Shown piece by piece: positions 14,729 through 23,600 of a DNA stretch of 26,631 nucleotides. The translations under genes were made by a program, and so were the position numbers. The DNA comes from SHWC01 sp945902735 (lineage in GTDB: Bacteria > Pseudomonadota > Alphaproteobacteria > UBA828): the NCBI GenBank assembly GCA_945902735.1, contig CAMDNF010000030.1, positions 1 through 26,631 of the forward strand, given 5' to 3'. How positions within the stretch are numbered: the stretch's first letter is position 1; each line of letters starts with the position of its first letter. A model generated the notes under the pieces. It saw only the letters and a list, made by a program, of their open reading frames with translations. It did not search any database and had not been told where the DNA came from.

Positions 14729-15002
14729 GAGTGATTACCTCGCCACGGGGCGCATGCGCGGAAGGCGCGCATGAGAAAGTTGGCGGAGGGAGAGCACCTG
14801 CCGTCTAATTTTCTCCAATCAAACCCTGCTCGACATGGAGGGCTCGGTCCGAAGACCTGTTGAATAAACTTGGCCCCTGGGTGAATTTGACCAGACTGCA
14901 TCGCCGCGACTTTGCGGTCAGCGGCGCCGGTCCTTGGAACAGAGGACCTGCGAGGCGAGAGCGCTTTCGCCGCTCGGCCTTCAGGCCGCGTGAGGCGATC
15001 CA
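14729..15002. other. Non-coding stretch between phage fragment and HyuB copy 2
   Basis: No supported gene was seen in these 274 bp. A perfect hairpin lies at 14753-14773, with 8-bp arms CATGCGCG and CGCGCATG and a 5-base loop, just upstream of the terminase fragment. The rest resembles neither the flanking catabolic genes nor a recognisable phage gene. The joint between phage-derived DNA and the second catabolic module must lie here, before the HyuB stop at 15003. Confidence 0.35.
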
Positions 15003-16853
15003 TCAGTCGATCGCAATCGACGGCACCGTGAGCTTCTCGCCGAGCGGGTGCACCTCTCCCGGCCCGTAGCCGCGTGGTCGAGGCGTGGTGCGCAGCCTGG
15101 AGCGGAGCGCCGCCGTGCCCGCAACGTCGACGGCAAGGCGCTCGGCCGCATCACTTTGCGAGACAAGCACCACGCCATAAACTTGCGTGGCTTTGTCACG
15201 AGAAATCCAGCCATTCTCGACATCGGCCAACACAAGGGCAGAGTCGCGCTCCAAAGGTTCCCCGAAGCCGCCGCCACCATTCGAACGGTAGATCACATGG
15301 TCACCCGGTTCGAGCCGGATCCCCATGGCGTGCATGCCGAGATGCTCCTCGGTGTCCGGCGTCGCAGCACGACGGACCGAGAGCGTATTCGGCCCGCCAT
15401 TGGTGCCGCCTGCCAGGCCAAACGGCGTCACCTCGGCGCGGTCGCCATGCATGGTCAGCGTCATCGCGCCGAGTGCCTTGAAGCTCCGATCGATGCCGAC
15501 GCCGCCGCGATAGACGCCATCGCCGCATGAATCCTGCACGCCATTGCAATTGGTGTAGAGCAGCGGATACCAACGCTCGAGAATCTCGATCGGCTGGTTG
15601 GTCGCACCGCCGATGAAGATCATCATCTGGAACGAATTGCCGTCCTTGTAACTGCGCGCGCCCTGGCCGCCCTCGTTCCAGAGATAATTCACATATTGCT
15701 TGCCGGTCTTTGGGTGCACGCCGCCGATGCAGAGATTGGCGAGGTTGATGCCGGCGGCGTACATGCGCTTCGGGTTGACCGTCGAAAAGGCATTGGCCCA
15801 ACACGCCATGGTCACCGCCGCGACCTTCTCATAGGCGCCGCTGGCATAGCCCGAGGCCGGTGTCGGCTCTTGAATATCGACGCAACTGCCGGGTGTCGAG
15901 AGCACCGAGACGGAACGCGCGAGCCCGTGATTGAGCGGTGCGAGATGCGGAAAGCAATGCAGCGTGCCGTCATAGACCGCGGTCTCGAGCGAGGCGCGCG
16001 GAAAGCCGAACGGGCCGATCGGCGCCTTGTCGCTGCCGGTGAAATCAAAGGTCACGTCAGTGCCGGCAATCGTCATCTTGCAGTGAATGCGGATGCGCGG
16101 CTTTTTGGGGTGCATCACGTCCATGTCCGAAAAATCCTCGAACTCGAACGTTCCGTCGGGCAGCTCCGCGACCTGCTTGCGGAACATCTCCTCGGTGTAG
16201 TCGAACACGTCGCCAAACAGCGCCTGGATCGTGTTGTCGCCATGCCGGTCGAACAGGTCGAGCAGGCGTTCCTCGATCAGCCGCCCGGCGCGATGCTGGG
16301 CATAAATATCCGCGATGCGCTCGCGCCCTGTGCGCATGTTGTAGGCGATCAACTGCATCACGGTCTTATCGAGCTTGTCCTGCTTGAAAATCCGCATTGG
16401 CGGGATGCGGAGGCCCTCCGAATAGCAATCGATCGCGCGTGGGTTGAAGCTGCCGGGCAATGCACCGCCAACGTCGGGCCAATGGCCGGTCGAGGAATTG
16501 AACGCGACCAGCTTGCCCTTATGAAAGAGCGGGCGGATCAGCTTGACGTCATTGCAATGCGTGCCGCCCGAATAGGGGTCGTTGAAGATATACACATCGC
16601 CCGGCTCGAATTTGTCGTCGATCCACTCGCGCACAACACGCACCGAGGGCTCGAACGAGCCGATATGCGGCGCTTGATCTCGGTTGCCATGCGCGACCAA
16701 TCGCCCCTCGGCGGTGAGGAGCGCGCAGGAATGGTCATGGCCCTCGCTGATGGTCGGCGCGTAGGCAAGGCGGGCGATCATCTCGCTGCCCTCATCGCAC
16801 ATGCTCGAGAGCGCGTTACGCAGCACTTCGAAGGTTACGGCGTCGAGTTTCAT
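15003..16853 (-). CDS. hyuB: Hydantoinase/oxoprolinase family subunit B (HyuB-like), copy 2
   Basis: A 616-residue HyuB protein, partner of the HyuA encoded just upstream. Landmarks are MKLDAVTFEVLRNAL at the start, the segment HGNRDQAPHIGSF, FNDPYSGGTHCND (about residues 98-110), FDFTGSDKAP, and YRSNGGGGFGEPLERD near the C-terminus. The frame is open for another 62 codons upstream, but these overlap the HyuA gene; the ATG at 16853 is preferred because the family domain begins there and it follows the HyuA stop by four bases. It is only distantly like the first HyuB and lacks that protein's basic leader. It is the last gene of the second module and is followed by phage and IS debris. Substrate unknown. 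Confidence 0.92.
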   Translation of the reverse strand: MKLDAVTFEVLRNALSSMCDEGSEMIARLAYAPTISEGHDHSCALLTAEGRLVAHGNRDQAPHIGSFEPSVRVVREWIDDKFEPGDVYIFNDPYSGGTHCNDVKLIRPLFHKGKLVAFNSSTGHWPDVGGALPGSFNPRAIDCYSEGLRIPPMRIFKQDKLDKTVMQLIAYNMRTGRERIADIYAQHRAGRLIEERLLDLFDRHGDNTIQALFGDVFDYTEEMFRKQVAELPDGTFEFEDFSDMDVMHPKKPRIRIHCKMTIAGTDVTFDFTGSDKAPIGPFGFPRASLETAVYDGTLHCFPHLAPLNHGLARSVSVLSTPGSCVDIQEPTPASGYASGAYEKVAAVTMACWANAFSTVNPKRMYAAGINLANLCIGGVHPKTGKQYVNYLWNEGGQGARSYKDGNSFQMMIFIGGATNQPIEILERWYPLLYTNCNGVQDSCGDGVYRGGVGIDRSFKALGAMTLTMHGDRAEVTPFGLAGGTNGGPNTLSVRRAATPDTEEHLGMHAMGIRLEPGDHVIYRSNGGGGFGEPLERDSALVLADVENGWISRDKATQVYGVVLVSQSDAAERLAVDVAGTAALRSRLRTTPRPRGYGPGEVHPLGEKLTVPSIAID

Positions 16854-16857
16854 GGCC

Positions 16858-18906
16858 TTATCCGATCGTGCAGAGAAGGTTGAGCTGGGGATCAACCGTC
16901 GCGCGCGAGCCGGGCACGAGCAACGTGGTCGTGTCGTTCTGTTCGATGATTGCCGGGCCTTCGATCGCATGGCCGATGGGTAGTGTCTCGCGCCGCCAGA
17001 TTGGCGTCTCGATCCAGCCCGCATCCTCGAAAAAGACACGGCGCAGCGCGGCGGGCTTGGGCTTCGCCTCGGGCGGCTTCGGGAAGACCGGTTTGGGTTG
17101 TGCCTCGCGCAGACCTTCGGCGCTGACCCGTGCGTTCACGATCTCGAGCTCGGCCAAATCCTCGGGCAAATTGTAGCCATACTCCTCGGCATGGCGTTTG
17201 TGGAACAGCGAGAAGATCTCGCGCACATCGATCTCGCCGAGCAAGCCGGCCTTCACCGGCAGGACGAGCCCGCCCGAGACCTGGCCGTAATAGCGCACGT
17301 CGAGCTGCCGGGTGAGGCGGATGCGATCAGCCGCCACGCCTTCGCGTTCGAGCCGCACCGCGCCCTCGGCCTCTAATTTATTGAACGCGTCATTGATCGT
17401 GGCGACGTCGAAGCGCGTGTTGGTGGCAAAGATCGACTGCACGAAATCGTGCCTGACTTCGACGAACAGCACGCCAAGCGCCGAGCCGAGACCCGGATAA
17501 TAGGGCACGATGACTTCGGGAATGCCGAGCTCGCGCGCGACCTCGACCGCGTGCAAGGGCCCCGCACCGCCAAACGCCACGAGCGCGAACTCACGCGGGT
17601 CATGGCCGCGCTTGACCGAAACGAGGCGGATCGCGCCGGCCATGTTGGCGCGCATGATGCGCAAAATCCCCGCCGCGGCCTCTTCGCGCTTATAGCGAAG
17701 CGGTATCGCCACGCGGTCAACCGCCTGTTCGGCCAGATCATTGCGCAGCGCGACCCGCCCGGCCAGGCGCGTCTCGGGGCTGAGACGCCCGAGCACGAGG
17801 TTGGCGTCGGTCACGGTCGGCTCGATGCCACCCCGCGCATAGCAGGCCGGGCCCGGCCGCGCGCCCGCGCTTTCCGGCCCCACTTTGAGTACGCCGCCTT
17901 GATCGACACGCGCGATCGAGCCGCCGCCCGCCCCGATGGTCGCGACGTCGACCGACGGGAAATTGATCACGATGTTGAACTCGATGTTCCATTCGGAGCG
18001 GATCAGTGGTTTCCCCTGGCGCGAGAGCGAGACATCGGCGCTGGTGCCACCGACATCGAGCCCGATCACATTGGGTCGGCCGGCCGCCTTGCCGATTTCG
18101 GCCCCCGCGACCACGCCGGCGGCAGGGCCGCTTTGGCAGATACGCGCCGGGATGCGCAGCGCGGCCTCGACCGACATCACACCACCGCCCGAATGCGTGA
18201 TCAGCACGCCGCCCTTGTAGCCGATGCCGTCGAGGCGGGTGAGCAAGGCCGAGAGATAGCGTTCGAGCACCGGGCCGAGATAGGCATTCGCCACCGTGGT
18301 CGAGGTACGTTCGAACTCGCGGATCTCGGGCAGGATTTCGGACGAGACGCAGATGAAGCGGCCGGGCAGCTCTTCGGCCAAAATATCGTGCGCGCGGCGC
18401 TCGTGCGCGCCGTTGATGTAGCTGTGGAGGAACGACACCGCGACCGCCTGCGTGCCGCGCTCCTTCAGCGTGGCGGCAAGTTTGCGCAGCGCTGTCTCGT
18501 CGAGCGCCTCGACCACCTCGCCCTCATAATTGAGCCGCTCGCCAATTGTCAGCGTGTCCTGCCGGGTGACCAAGGCGGGCGCGGGGTCCCAATCCGAATC
18601 ATAGAGCGTCGGGCGTGCGGCGCGCGCGGCATGGATCACGTCGGTGAAACCCGCCGTGGTGATTAGCGCGGTCTTGGCGCCGGTGCGCATGATGATCGTA
18701 TTGGTGGCGATCGTGGTGCCGATCTTGATCAGGCGAATCTCGCTCGCCGCGTGACCGAGTGCCGCGATGCCGTCCAGCATGCCGTCGATGAAATCGGGCG
18801 GCGTCGACGGTGTTTTCAACGTGGTGACCGCGCCATTGGTCACGTCGTAGCAGATCACGTCGGTGAACGTGCCGCCGACGTCGATAGCGAGAATGTAACG
18901 GGACAT
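16858..18906 (-). CDS. hyuA: Hydantoinase/oxoprolinase family subunit A (HyuA-like), copy 2
   Basis: A 682-residue ATPase subunit of the 5-oxoprolinase/N-methylhydantoinase superfamily. DVGGTFTD is at residues 9-16, LDVGGTSADVSLSRQG is the second phosphate-binding motif, GAGGGSIARVD follows, and the signature GPESAGARPGPACYARGG is complete, including the basic and glycine-rich tail after ACY. FERTSTTVANAYLGP is another family landmark. AAGGG precedes the ATG. It stands 67 bp after the large subunit of the second molybdenum hydroxylase and four bases before HyuB, forming a coxMSL-hyuAB-type operon. It differs clearly from the first HyuA (for example SADVSLSRQG against SFDVCLVTDG), so the two pairs probably handle different substrates. 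Confidence 0.93.
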   Translation of the reverse strand: MSRYILAIDVGGTFTDVICYDVTNGAVTTLKTPSTPPDFIDGMLDGIAALGHAASEIRLIKIGTTIATNTIIMRTGAKTALITTAGFTDVIHAARAARPTLYDSDWDPAPALVTRQDTLTIGERLNYEGEVVEALDETALRKLAATLKERGTQAVAVSFLHSYINGAHERRAHDILAEELPGRFICVSSEILPEIREFERTSTTVANAYLGPVLERYLSALLTRLDGIGYKGGVLITHSGGGVMSVEAALRIPARICQSGPAAGVVAGAEIGKAAGRPNVIGLDVGGTSADVSLSRQGKPLIRSEWNIEFNIVINFPSVDVATIGAGGGSIARVDQGGVLKVGPESAGARPGPACYARGGIEPTVTDANLVLGRLSPETRLAGRVALRNDLAEQAVDRVAIPLRYKREEAAAGILRIMRANMAGAIRLVSVKRGHDPREFALVAFGGAGPLHAVEVARELGIPEVIVPYYPGLGSALGVLFVEVRHDFVQSIFATNTRFDVATINDAFNKLEAEGAVRLEREGVAADRIRLTRQLDVRYYGQVSGGLVLPVKAGLLGEIDVREIFSLFHKRHAEEYGYNLPEDLAELEIVNARVSAEGLREAQPKPVFPKPPEAKPKPAALRRVFFEDAGWIETPIWRRETLPIGHAIEGPAIIEQNDTTTLLVPGSRATVDPQLNLLCTIG

Positions 18907-18973
18907 GGCGCTTACCCTTCGTTGTTTCGCGTAGCTTAGCCGTTCATTGAAGCTCGGGTCTACGGCGGATCGG

Positions 18974-21298
18974 CTAGAATTTGGCCCGCCTTTCGATCAG
19001 CGCGAGCACATCCGGCGGGCCGAACGGCACGGCATTGATATGTGCGCCATAGGGCTTGAGGGCGTCTTCGACGGCGAGCGCAAAGGCCGGGGCCACCGGC
19101 ATCACGCCACCTTCCCCCACGCCCTTGACACCCAAGGGATTCAGGCTCGATGGATGGTTGAGGTGATGGATCTCGATCGGCGGAATTTCCATCGCGGTCG
19201 GGATCAAATAATCCATGAAGGTGGTGGTCAGGAGCTGGCCCGCCTCGTCGAACACGAGCTTCTCGTAAAACGTGCCGCCGATGCCCTGCGCCGTCGCGCC
19301 GAGGATCTGGCCCTCGACGATCATGGGATTGATCATCACGCCACAATCATGCACCACAACATAACGCTCGATCTTCACCATGCCGGTCTCGATATCGACG
19401 TTCACGATCAAGCCGTGCATGCCGCTCGCAAAGGTCGCGCCTTCGGGACGATGATAGTCGATCGCACGCAAGCCCGGCTCGACGCCAGGCTCAAGCGTGA
19501 TGATCGGGTTGGCAGCCGCCGCCAGCTCAGCCAGCGTCACGCCGATCTCCGGCACGCCTTTCAGCTGCACGCGCCCGCTCACAATGTCGAGGTCGGTGGC
19601 CGCAACTTCCAGATGGTCGGCCGCCAGATCGAGCGCGCGCTGGCGCACGCGGCGCGTGGCCTTGAGGGCCGCCGTGCAGCCGACCACCGCGGCGCGGCTG
19701 GCGAACGTCCCCACCCCCCAGGCAAAGCGGTCGGTGCGCCCGGCCTGTACGTTCACTTTGTCCGGCTCAACACCGAGCGTCTCGGCGACGACTTGGATCA
19801 GCGTGGTCTGATGGCCTTGGCCCTGCGAGGGATAGCCGGTTGTAACGTTCACGAAGCCTGTGGGTTCGACGCGCACTTCCATGCCCTCATAGGGCGGGAT
19901 GCCGGTGCCCTCGACATAGCAGCCAATGCCGATGCCCCTATGCACGCCTTTGACGCGCTCGCTCGGCTGCGCAAGGCGAAAGCCATCATAATCGAGCACG
20001 GCTAAAAGTTTTTCGAGTAGGGCCGGATAGTCGCAATCGCGATGGATCAATTTGGTGTTGTATTGAAACAACGTGCCGCCGTCATAGGGGCAGTCGGCGG
20101 GCGTCACCAGATTGCGCCGGCGGAGCTCAGCCGGGTCGAGCTCGAGCCGCTCGGCCAGCCGGTTCATCATGGTCTCCATGACGAAAGTGCCGTGCGGCAT
20201 GCCGGCGCCACGATAGGGGCTGACGATCGCCGTGTTGGTGTAGACCGCGATATATTCAGTATGGATCGCCGGAATTTTATACGGCCCCGGCAGAATGCCC
20301 TGCGCGCATTCGGCGTTGATCGGGCCATAGGGGCAATAGGCGCCACTGTCATAATAGAAGACGTCCTTGAGCCCGAGCAAACGGCCATCCCTGGTCGCGG
20401 CGAGCTCGACCTGATGCACCATCAACCGCTCATGGTTCGAGCCAAGGAAATGTTCGCGCCGGTCCTCGATCCATTTGACCGGGCGCTTCAAACGGCGCGC
20501 GGCGAACGGAATCAGCAGTTCCTCCGCGTAGAGCAGCATGATTTTGACACCAAAGCCGCCGCCGACATCGGGCGCGATCACCGTAACGCTCGCCTCCGCC
20601 ATGCCGAGCTTGGCCGCAATCAACCCGCGCGCGCTGACCGGCGCCTGGGTGGTGTCCCACACGGTCAGACTATCGGTCGAGACGTCGTACTGGGCGACCA
20701 CGCCGCGCGTCTCCATCGGCTGCGCGGCGCCACGTTCGGGCCGAAGCTCTTCCGTGATGACAATATCGGCCGAAGCGAACGCGGCCTCGACATCGCCAAA
20801 ATGGTGCGGCGTGCGGCAGGCGACGTTCGAATCCGTATCGTCGTGCACCAGTGGCGCGCCGGGCCTAGCGGCCGCCATGAGATCAACCGCCGCTGGCGAG
20901 GGCTCATAATCGACATCGATCAGTTCAAGCGCGGTTTCGGCCATATAGCGGTTCTCGGCGACGAGGAGCGCGACCGCCTCGCCGACGAAGCGCACCTGTC
21001 CCGGCGCAAGCGCGCGATGGGTGCGCGGGTAAATGAATCCGCGGTCATTGTTGAGCAGTGGCATGGGATCATTGGCCGCGCCGAGATCTTCATGCGTAAA
21101 CACTGCGAGCACGCCCGGCAGCGCGAGCGCCTTGGCGGCATCGATGCGCTTGATGCGTGCCTTGGCGTGCGGACTGCGCAACACCACGGCATGCACCATG
21201 CCGGGTAGATGGATATCGTCGATGAAGGTCGCCGTGCCGGTCAGAAGACGCCGATCCTCACGACGCTTGACGCGCTCGCCGATCAGCCTCGTGCTCAT
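18974..21298 (-). CDS. Molybdenum hydroxylase molybdopterin-binding large subunit, copy 2
   Basis: A 774-residue catalytic subunit of the xanthine dehydrogenase/aldehyde oxidase family. It begins MSTRLIGERVKRREDRRLLT, as many CoxL-like proteins do. GGGFGVK binds the cofactor, PYRGAGMP (residues 361-368) is the substrate-channel motif found in non-CO-oxidising members, and the catalytic base is Glu729 in GVGEGGVMP. The Cys-containing CO-dehydrogenase motif is absent, so the frequent 'carbon monoxide dehydrogenase' label would mislead. The ATG overlaps the 2Fe-2S subunit stop by four bases. The likely reaction is hydroxylation of an N-heterocycle or aldehyde feeding the HyuAB proteins encoded downstream; that link is inferred from gene order. 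Confidence 0.94.
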   Translation of the reverse strand: MSTRLIGERVKRREDRRLLTGTATFIDDIHLPGMVHAVVLRSPHAKARIKRIDAAKALALPGVLAVFTHEDLGAANDPMPLLNNDRGFIYPRTHRALAPGQVRFVGEAVALLVAENRYMAETALELIDVDYEPSPAAVDLMAAARPGAPLVHDDTDSNVACRTPHHFGDVEAAFASADIVITEELRPERGAAQPMETRGVVAQYDVSTDSLTVWDTTQAPVSARGLIAAKLGMAEASVTVIAPDVGGGFGVKIMLLYAEELLIPFAARRLKRPVKWIEDRREHFLGSNHERLMVHQVELAATRDGRLLGLKDVFYYDSGAYCPYGPINAECAQGILPGPYKIPAIHTEYIAVYTNTAIVSPYRGAGMPHGTFVMETMMNRLAERLELDPAELRRRNLVTPADCPYDGGTLFQYNTKLIHRDCDYPALLEKLLAVLDYDGFRLAQPSERVKGVHRGIGIGCYVEGTGIPPYEGMEVRVEPTGFVNVTTGYPSQGQGHQTTLIQVVAETLGVEPDKVNVQAGRTDRFAWGVGTFASRAAVVGCTAALKATRRVRQRALDLAADHLEVAATDLDIVSGRVQLKGVPEIGVTLAELAAAANPIITLEPGVEPGLRAIDYHRPEGATFASGMHGLIVNVDIETGMVKIERYVVVHDCGVMINPMIVEGQILGATAQGIGGTFYEKLVFDEAGQLLTTTFMDYLIPTAMEIPPIEIHHLNHPSSLNPLGVKGVGEGGVMPVAPAFALAVEDALKPYGAHINAVPFGPPDVLALIERRAKF

Positions 21299-21783
21299 GA
21301 TGCCTCGCCCCGCAGCAGCGCGGCGGCGTGCCTAACTGCCTCGACAATTTGCTGATAGCCGGTACAGCGGCAGAGATTGCCAGACAGCGCCTCGCGGATT
21401 TGCGCCTCGCTCGGCTTCGGTGTCTCGGCCAGGAACGCCTTCATGGTCATGAGAATACCGGGCGTGCAATAGCCGCATTGCAGACCATGCTTTTCCCAGA
21501 ACGCGGTCTGCAAGGGATGCAGCGCCTCGCCATTGGCAAGCGATTCGATGGTCTCAAGCCGCGCGCCATTGGCCTGTACCGCGAGCATCAGGCACGAGCG
21601 CGCCGGCCGGCCGTCGTGGAGGATCGTACAGGCGCCGCACACGCCATGCTCGCAACCGACATGCGTGCCAGTCAATTCGGCTTCGTGCCGGATGAAATCG
21701 CTGAGCAGGAGATTCGGCGCGATCGTCCGCTCATAGTCGCGGCCATTGATCGTGACGCGGACGGTGCGGGTCTCGGCGGTCAT
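21295..21783 (-). CDS. Molybdenum hydroxylase 2Fe-2S subunit (CoxS-like), copy 2
   Basis: A 162-residue electron-transfer subunit. Both clusters are complete: Cys44, Cys49, Cys52, Cys64 for the ferredoxin-like domain and Cys103, Cys106, Cys138, Cys140 (CGYCTPG, CRCTGY) for the helical domain. The frame continues 58 codons further upstream, but that part overlaps the FAD-subunit gene and reads as Arg/Ser-rich out-of-frame sequence. The ATG at 21783, four bases after the FAD-subunit stop, gives the normal N-terminus TVRVTINGRDYERTI. The stop overlaps the large-subunit ATG. The subunit order FAD, 2Fe-2S, Mo is the same as in the first module. Confidence 0.95.
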   Translation of the reverse strand: MTAETRTVRVTINGRDYERTIAPNLLLSDFIRHEAELTGTHVGCEHGVCGACTILHDGRPARSCLMLAVQANGARLETIESLANGEALHPLQTAFWEKHGLQCGYCTPGILMTMKAFLAETPKPSEAQIREALSGNLCRCTGYQQIVEAVRHAAALLRGEAS

Positions 21784-21787
21784 GCAA

Positions 21788-22645
21788 CTAGCTCGCCATC
21801 CGCGCGATGGCATCGCGGCACGCCCGCGCCGCCATGACTCCGGCGACCTTCGTTCTGTACCAGGCCGGCGCGTGGAGATCGTCGATCGGCTTGACGGCCG
21901 CGCTGACCGCCGCGGCCGCGGCAGCGACCGCCGCATCGCTGAACCCGCCCTCAACAAGCGCCGCCTCAGCCTTTAGGGCGCGCTGCGGACCATCGCCCAT
22001 GCCGGTGAGGGCGATGCGGGCATGGCCGCCACCAGCACGCGAGACGACAACCGCCGCCGCGGCGAGCGCGAAATCGCCATGCCGGCGCGCGAGCTCGGCG
22101 AAGCCAAAACCGGCATCGCGCGGCGGACGGGGCAGGTCGATCGAGACCAAGAGCTCGCCTGGGTCGAGCGTGGTCGTCAGCGTCGAAACGAAAAAGTCGG
22201 CGCTGGCGATCTTCCGCGCGCCCCTCGCGCTCTGCACGCTCATCGTCGCGTCGAGCGCGAGCATCACCGCGGGCAGCTCGGCAGCCGGATCGTTGTGCGC
22301 GAGGCTACCGCCGATCGTGCCCCGGCTTCGGGTCTGAATGTGGCCAACATGGCGCAGCGCTTCGATGATCAGTGGCCAGGTGCGCGCGAGCTCCATATCG
22401 CGTTCCGCATCCCTCTGTCGTGTCATGGCGCCAATCGTTGCGGCGTCTGCCCCGATCACGATGCCCGCGAGCGCCCCGATGCGATTGAGGTCGACAATCA
22501 TCGGGGGATGCACCAGGCGGAAATTGAGCATCGGCACCAGGCTCTGGCCGCCGGCGAGGGGGCGTGCGTCGACATTTGCCGCGAGCAGCGCAAGCGCTTC
22601 CCCAAGTGTTGCCGGGTCGCGGTAGGCGAAGGGCGGCGGCTTCAT
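21788..22645 (-). CDS. Molybdenum hydroxylase FAD-binding subunit (CoxM/XdhB-like), copy 2
   Basis: A 285-residue FAD subunit. FAD-contact segments PLAGGQSLVPMLNFRL and GTIGGSLAHNDPAAELPAVM are both present. An in-frame ATG lies 20 codons upstream at 22705, but the ATG at 22645 is chosen: it gives MKPPPFAYRDPATLGEAL, a normal family start, and GGGAG sits about eight bases before it. It is the first gene of the second five-gene module (FAD, 2Fe-2S, Mo, HyuA, HyuB). The 166 bp upstream, separating it from the DJ-1-like gene, probably hold the promoter, though no clear motif was found. Confidence 0.93.
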   Translation of the reverse strand: MKPPPFAYRDPATLGEALALLAANVDARPLAGGQSLVPMLNFRLVHPPMIVDLNRIGALAGIVIGADAATIGAMTRQRDAERDMELARTWPLIIEALRHVGHIQTRSRGTIGGSLAHNDPAAELPAVMLALDATMSVQSARGARKIASADFFVSTLTTTLDPGELLVSIDLPRPPRDAGFGFAELARRHGDFALAAAAVVVSRAGGGHARIALTGMGDGPQRALKAEAALVEGGFSDAAVAAAAAAVSAAVKPIDDLHAPAWYRTKVAGVMAARACRDAIARMAS

Positions 22646-22811
22646 GCTCAAACTCCCGATGCCGACTTTCCGATATATCAGCACACCCGCACCGGTGGTG
22701 ATCAATAATAGAAGGACGCCTCGTCGCCGGGCTTCGCCTCTTGGCGGCGCGGTTTTTGACCCGAGCGAGGCTCGAGGCGATGACGCGCTACGACCTCATG
22801 ATCCACGCCGA

Positions 22812-23600
22812 TTAGGATGAGAGCGCGCCTCGCTCGACGACCTGAGAACGCTTCTGTATCCCAGGGTGAGTACTTCGCCTGACCGACGCTGCATTGACCT
22901 GATCAATCACAGCTTTCGCGGTGCGCGTTGACGAAGCGCCGTTTTGCCCTGTCACCAAATTTCCATCGACGACGACGACATCGGTGTGCTTTTCGCCGGG
23001 GATATAGTCCGCCCCTAAGGCCTTCAGGCGATCCTCGGAAAGCCAGGGCGCACGGTCCGCGACCCCGAAATCGACCATTTCGCTGTTGGGGAAGCCTGTC
23101 ATGCGCTTGCCGGCGAACGGCCAGGCGCCATCGCTGTCCCGGGCCGCCAACAGAGAAGAGATCCCGCTGCACAGCGTTCCGACAACTTTTCCTTCCTGCC
23201 GATACGTCTTGGCGATGAGCGTTCCGATGGCGACGGTTCCGCCAAGATCTTGGAAAACGCCGAACCCGCCGGGAACGAAAACAACGTCGAAATCGTCGGC
23301 ATCGAGATCTTCGAGACGCGCTGGCTTCGCCAAAGCTGCGTCGATCTCAGGCCGGGCGAGATAATCGCGCTGGAAGTCCACCGAGGCCTGATCGTTCTCC
23401 TGAATAGTGAGGCCCAGGCTTGCGGGATCGACGGGCGCAGGCACACCGCCGGGCGTGGCGATGGTTATCGCGTAGCCTTCCTTGGTGAAATGATGATGGG
23501 GATAAACGAACTCAGGCGACCAGAAGCCGCCAAAATGGCTCGAACCGTCTTTTAGCAACCATTCCTTTGCACCGGTCAGCGCGATTAGAACTCTCGTCAT
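22812..23600 (-). CDS. DJ-1/PfpI family protein (type 1 glutamine amidotransferase-like)
   Basis: A 262-residue DJ-1/PfpI-fold protein, related to Hsp31-type chaperone/glyoxalase-like proteins. The N-terminal Glu30 (SPEF) and nucleophile-elbow Cys144 (GTLCSGI) are present, and VTGQNGASS near the end matches the family's TGQNPASS. Two usual histidines are replaced: the family's PGGHG is PGGFG (110-114) and the His after the nucleophile is Ser145, so the classical Cys-His pair is missing. The start at 23600 is supported by AAGGAG and the MTRVLIALTG N-terminus; the open frame extends 36 codons upstream without family similarity. Possible roles are a stress chaperone, a glyoxalase-like enzyme or a catalytically altered relative. 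It is on the same strand as module 2 but separated by 166 bp. Confidence 0.87.
   Translation of the reverse strand: MTRVLIALTGAKEWLLKDGSSHFGGFWSPEFVYPHHHFTKEGYAITIATPGGVPAPVDPASLGLTIQENDQASVDFQRDYLARPEIDAALAKPARLEDLDADDFDVVFVPGGFGVFQDLGGTVAIGTLIAKTYRQEGKVVGTLCSGISSLLAARDSDGAWPFAGKRMTGFPNSEMVDFGVADRAPWLSEDRLKALGADYIPGEKHTDVVVVDGNLVTGQNGASSTRTAKAVIDQVNAASVRRSTHPGIQKRSQVVERGALSS

Noticed and set aside
15696..18666. Long plus-strand open frames (about 395 and 405 codons) opposite HyuB and HyuA copy 2
   Set aside because: They mirror the codon pattern of the real minus-strand genes and have no recognisable domain or ribosome binding site.
18947..21208. Plus-strand frames of 352 and 388 codons opposite the second Mo subunit
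   Set aside because: Same antisense artefact of high GC at third positions; composition rich in Arg, His and Asp without family motifs.
22740..22790. Hairpin CGAGC-GAG-GCTCG near a T5 run downstream of the DJ-1-like gene
   Set aside because: On the transcribed minus strand the run following the hairpin is A-rich, not T-rich, so it does not form an intrinsic terminator for that gene.
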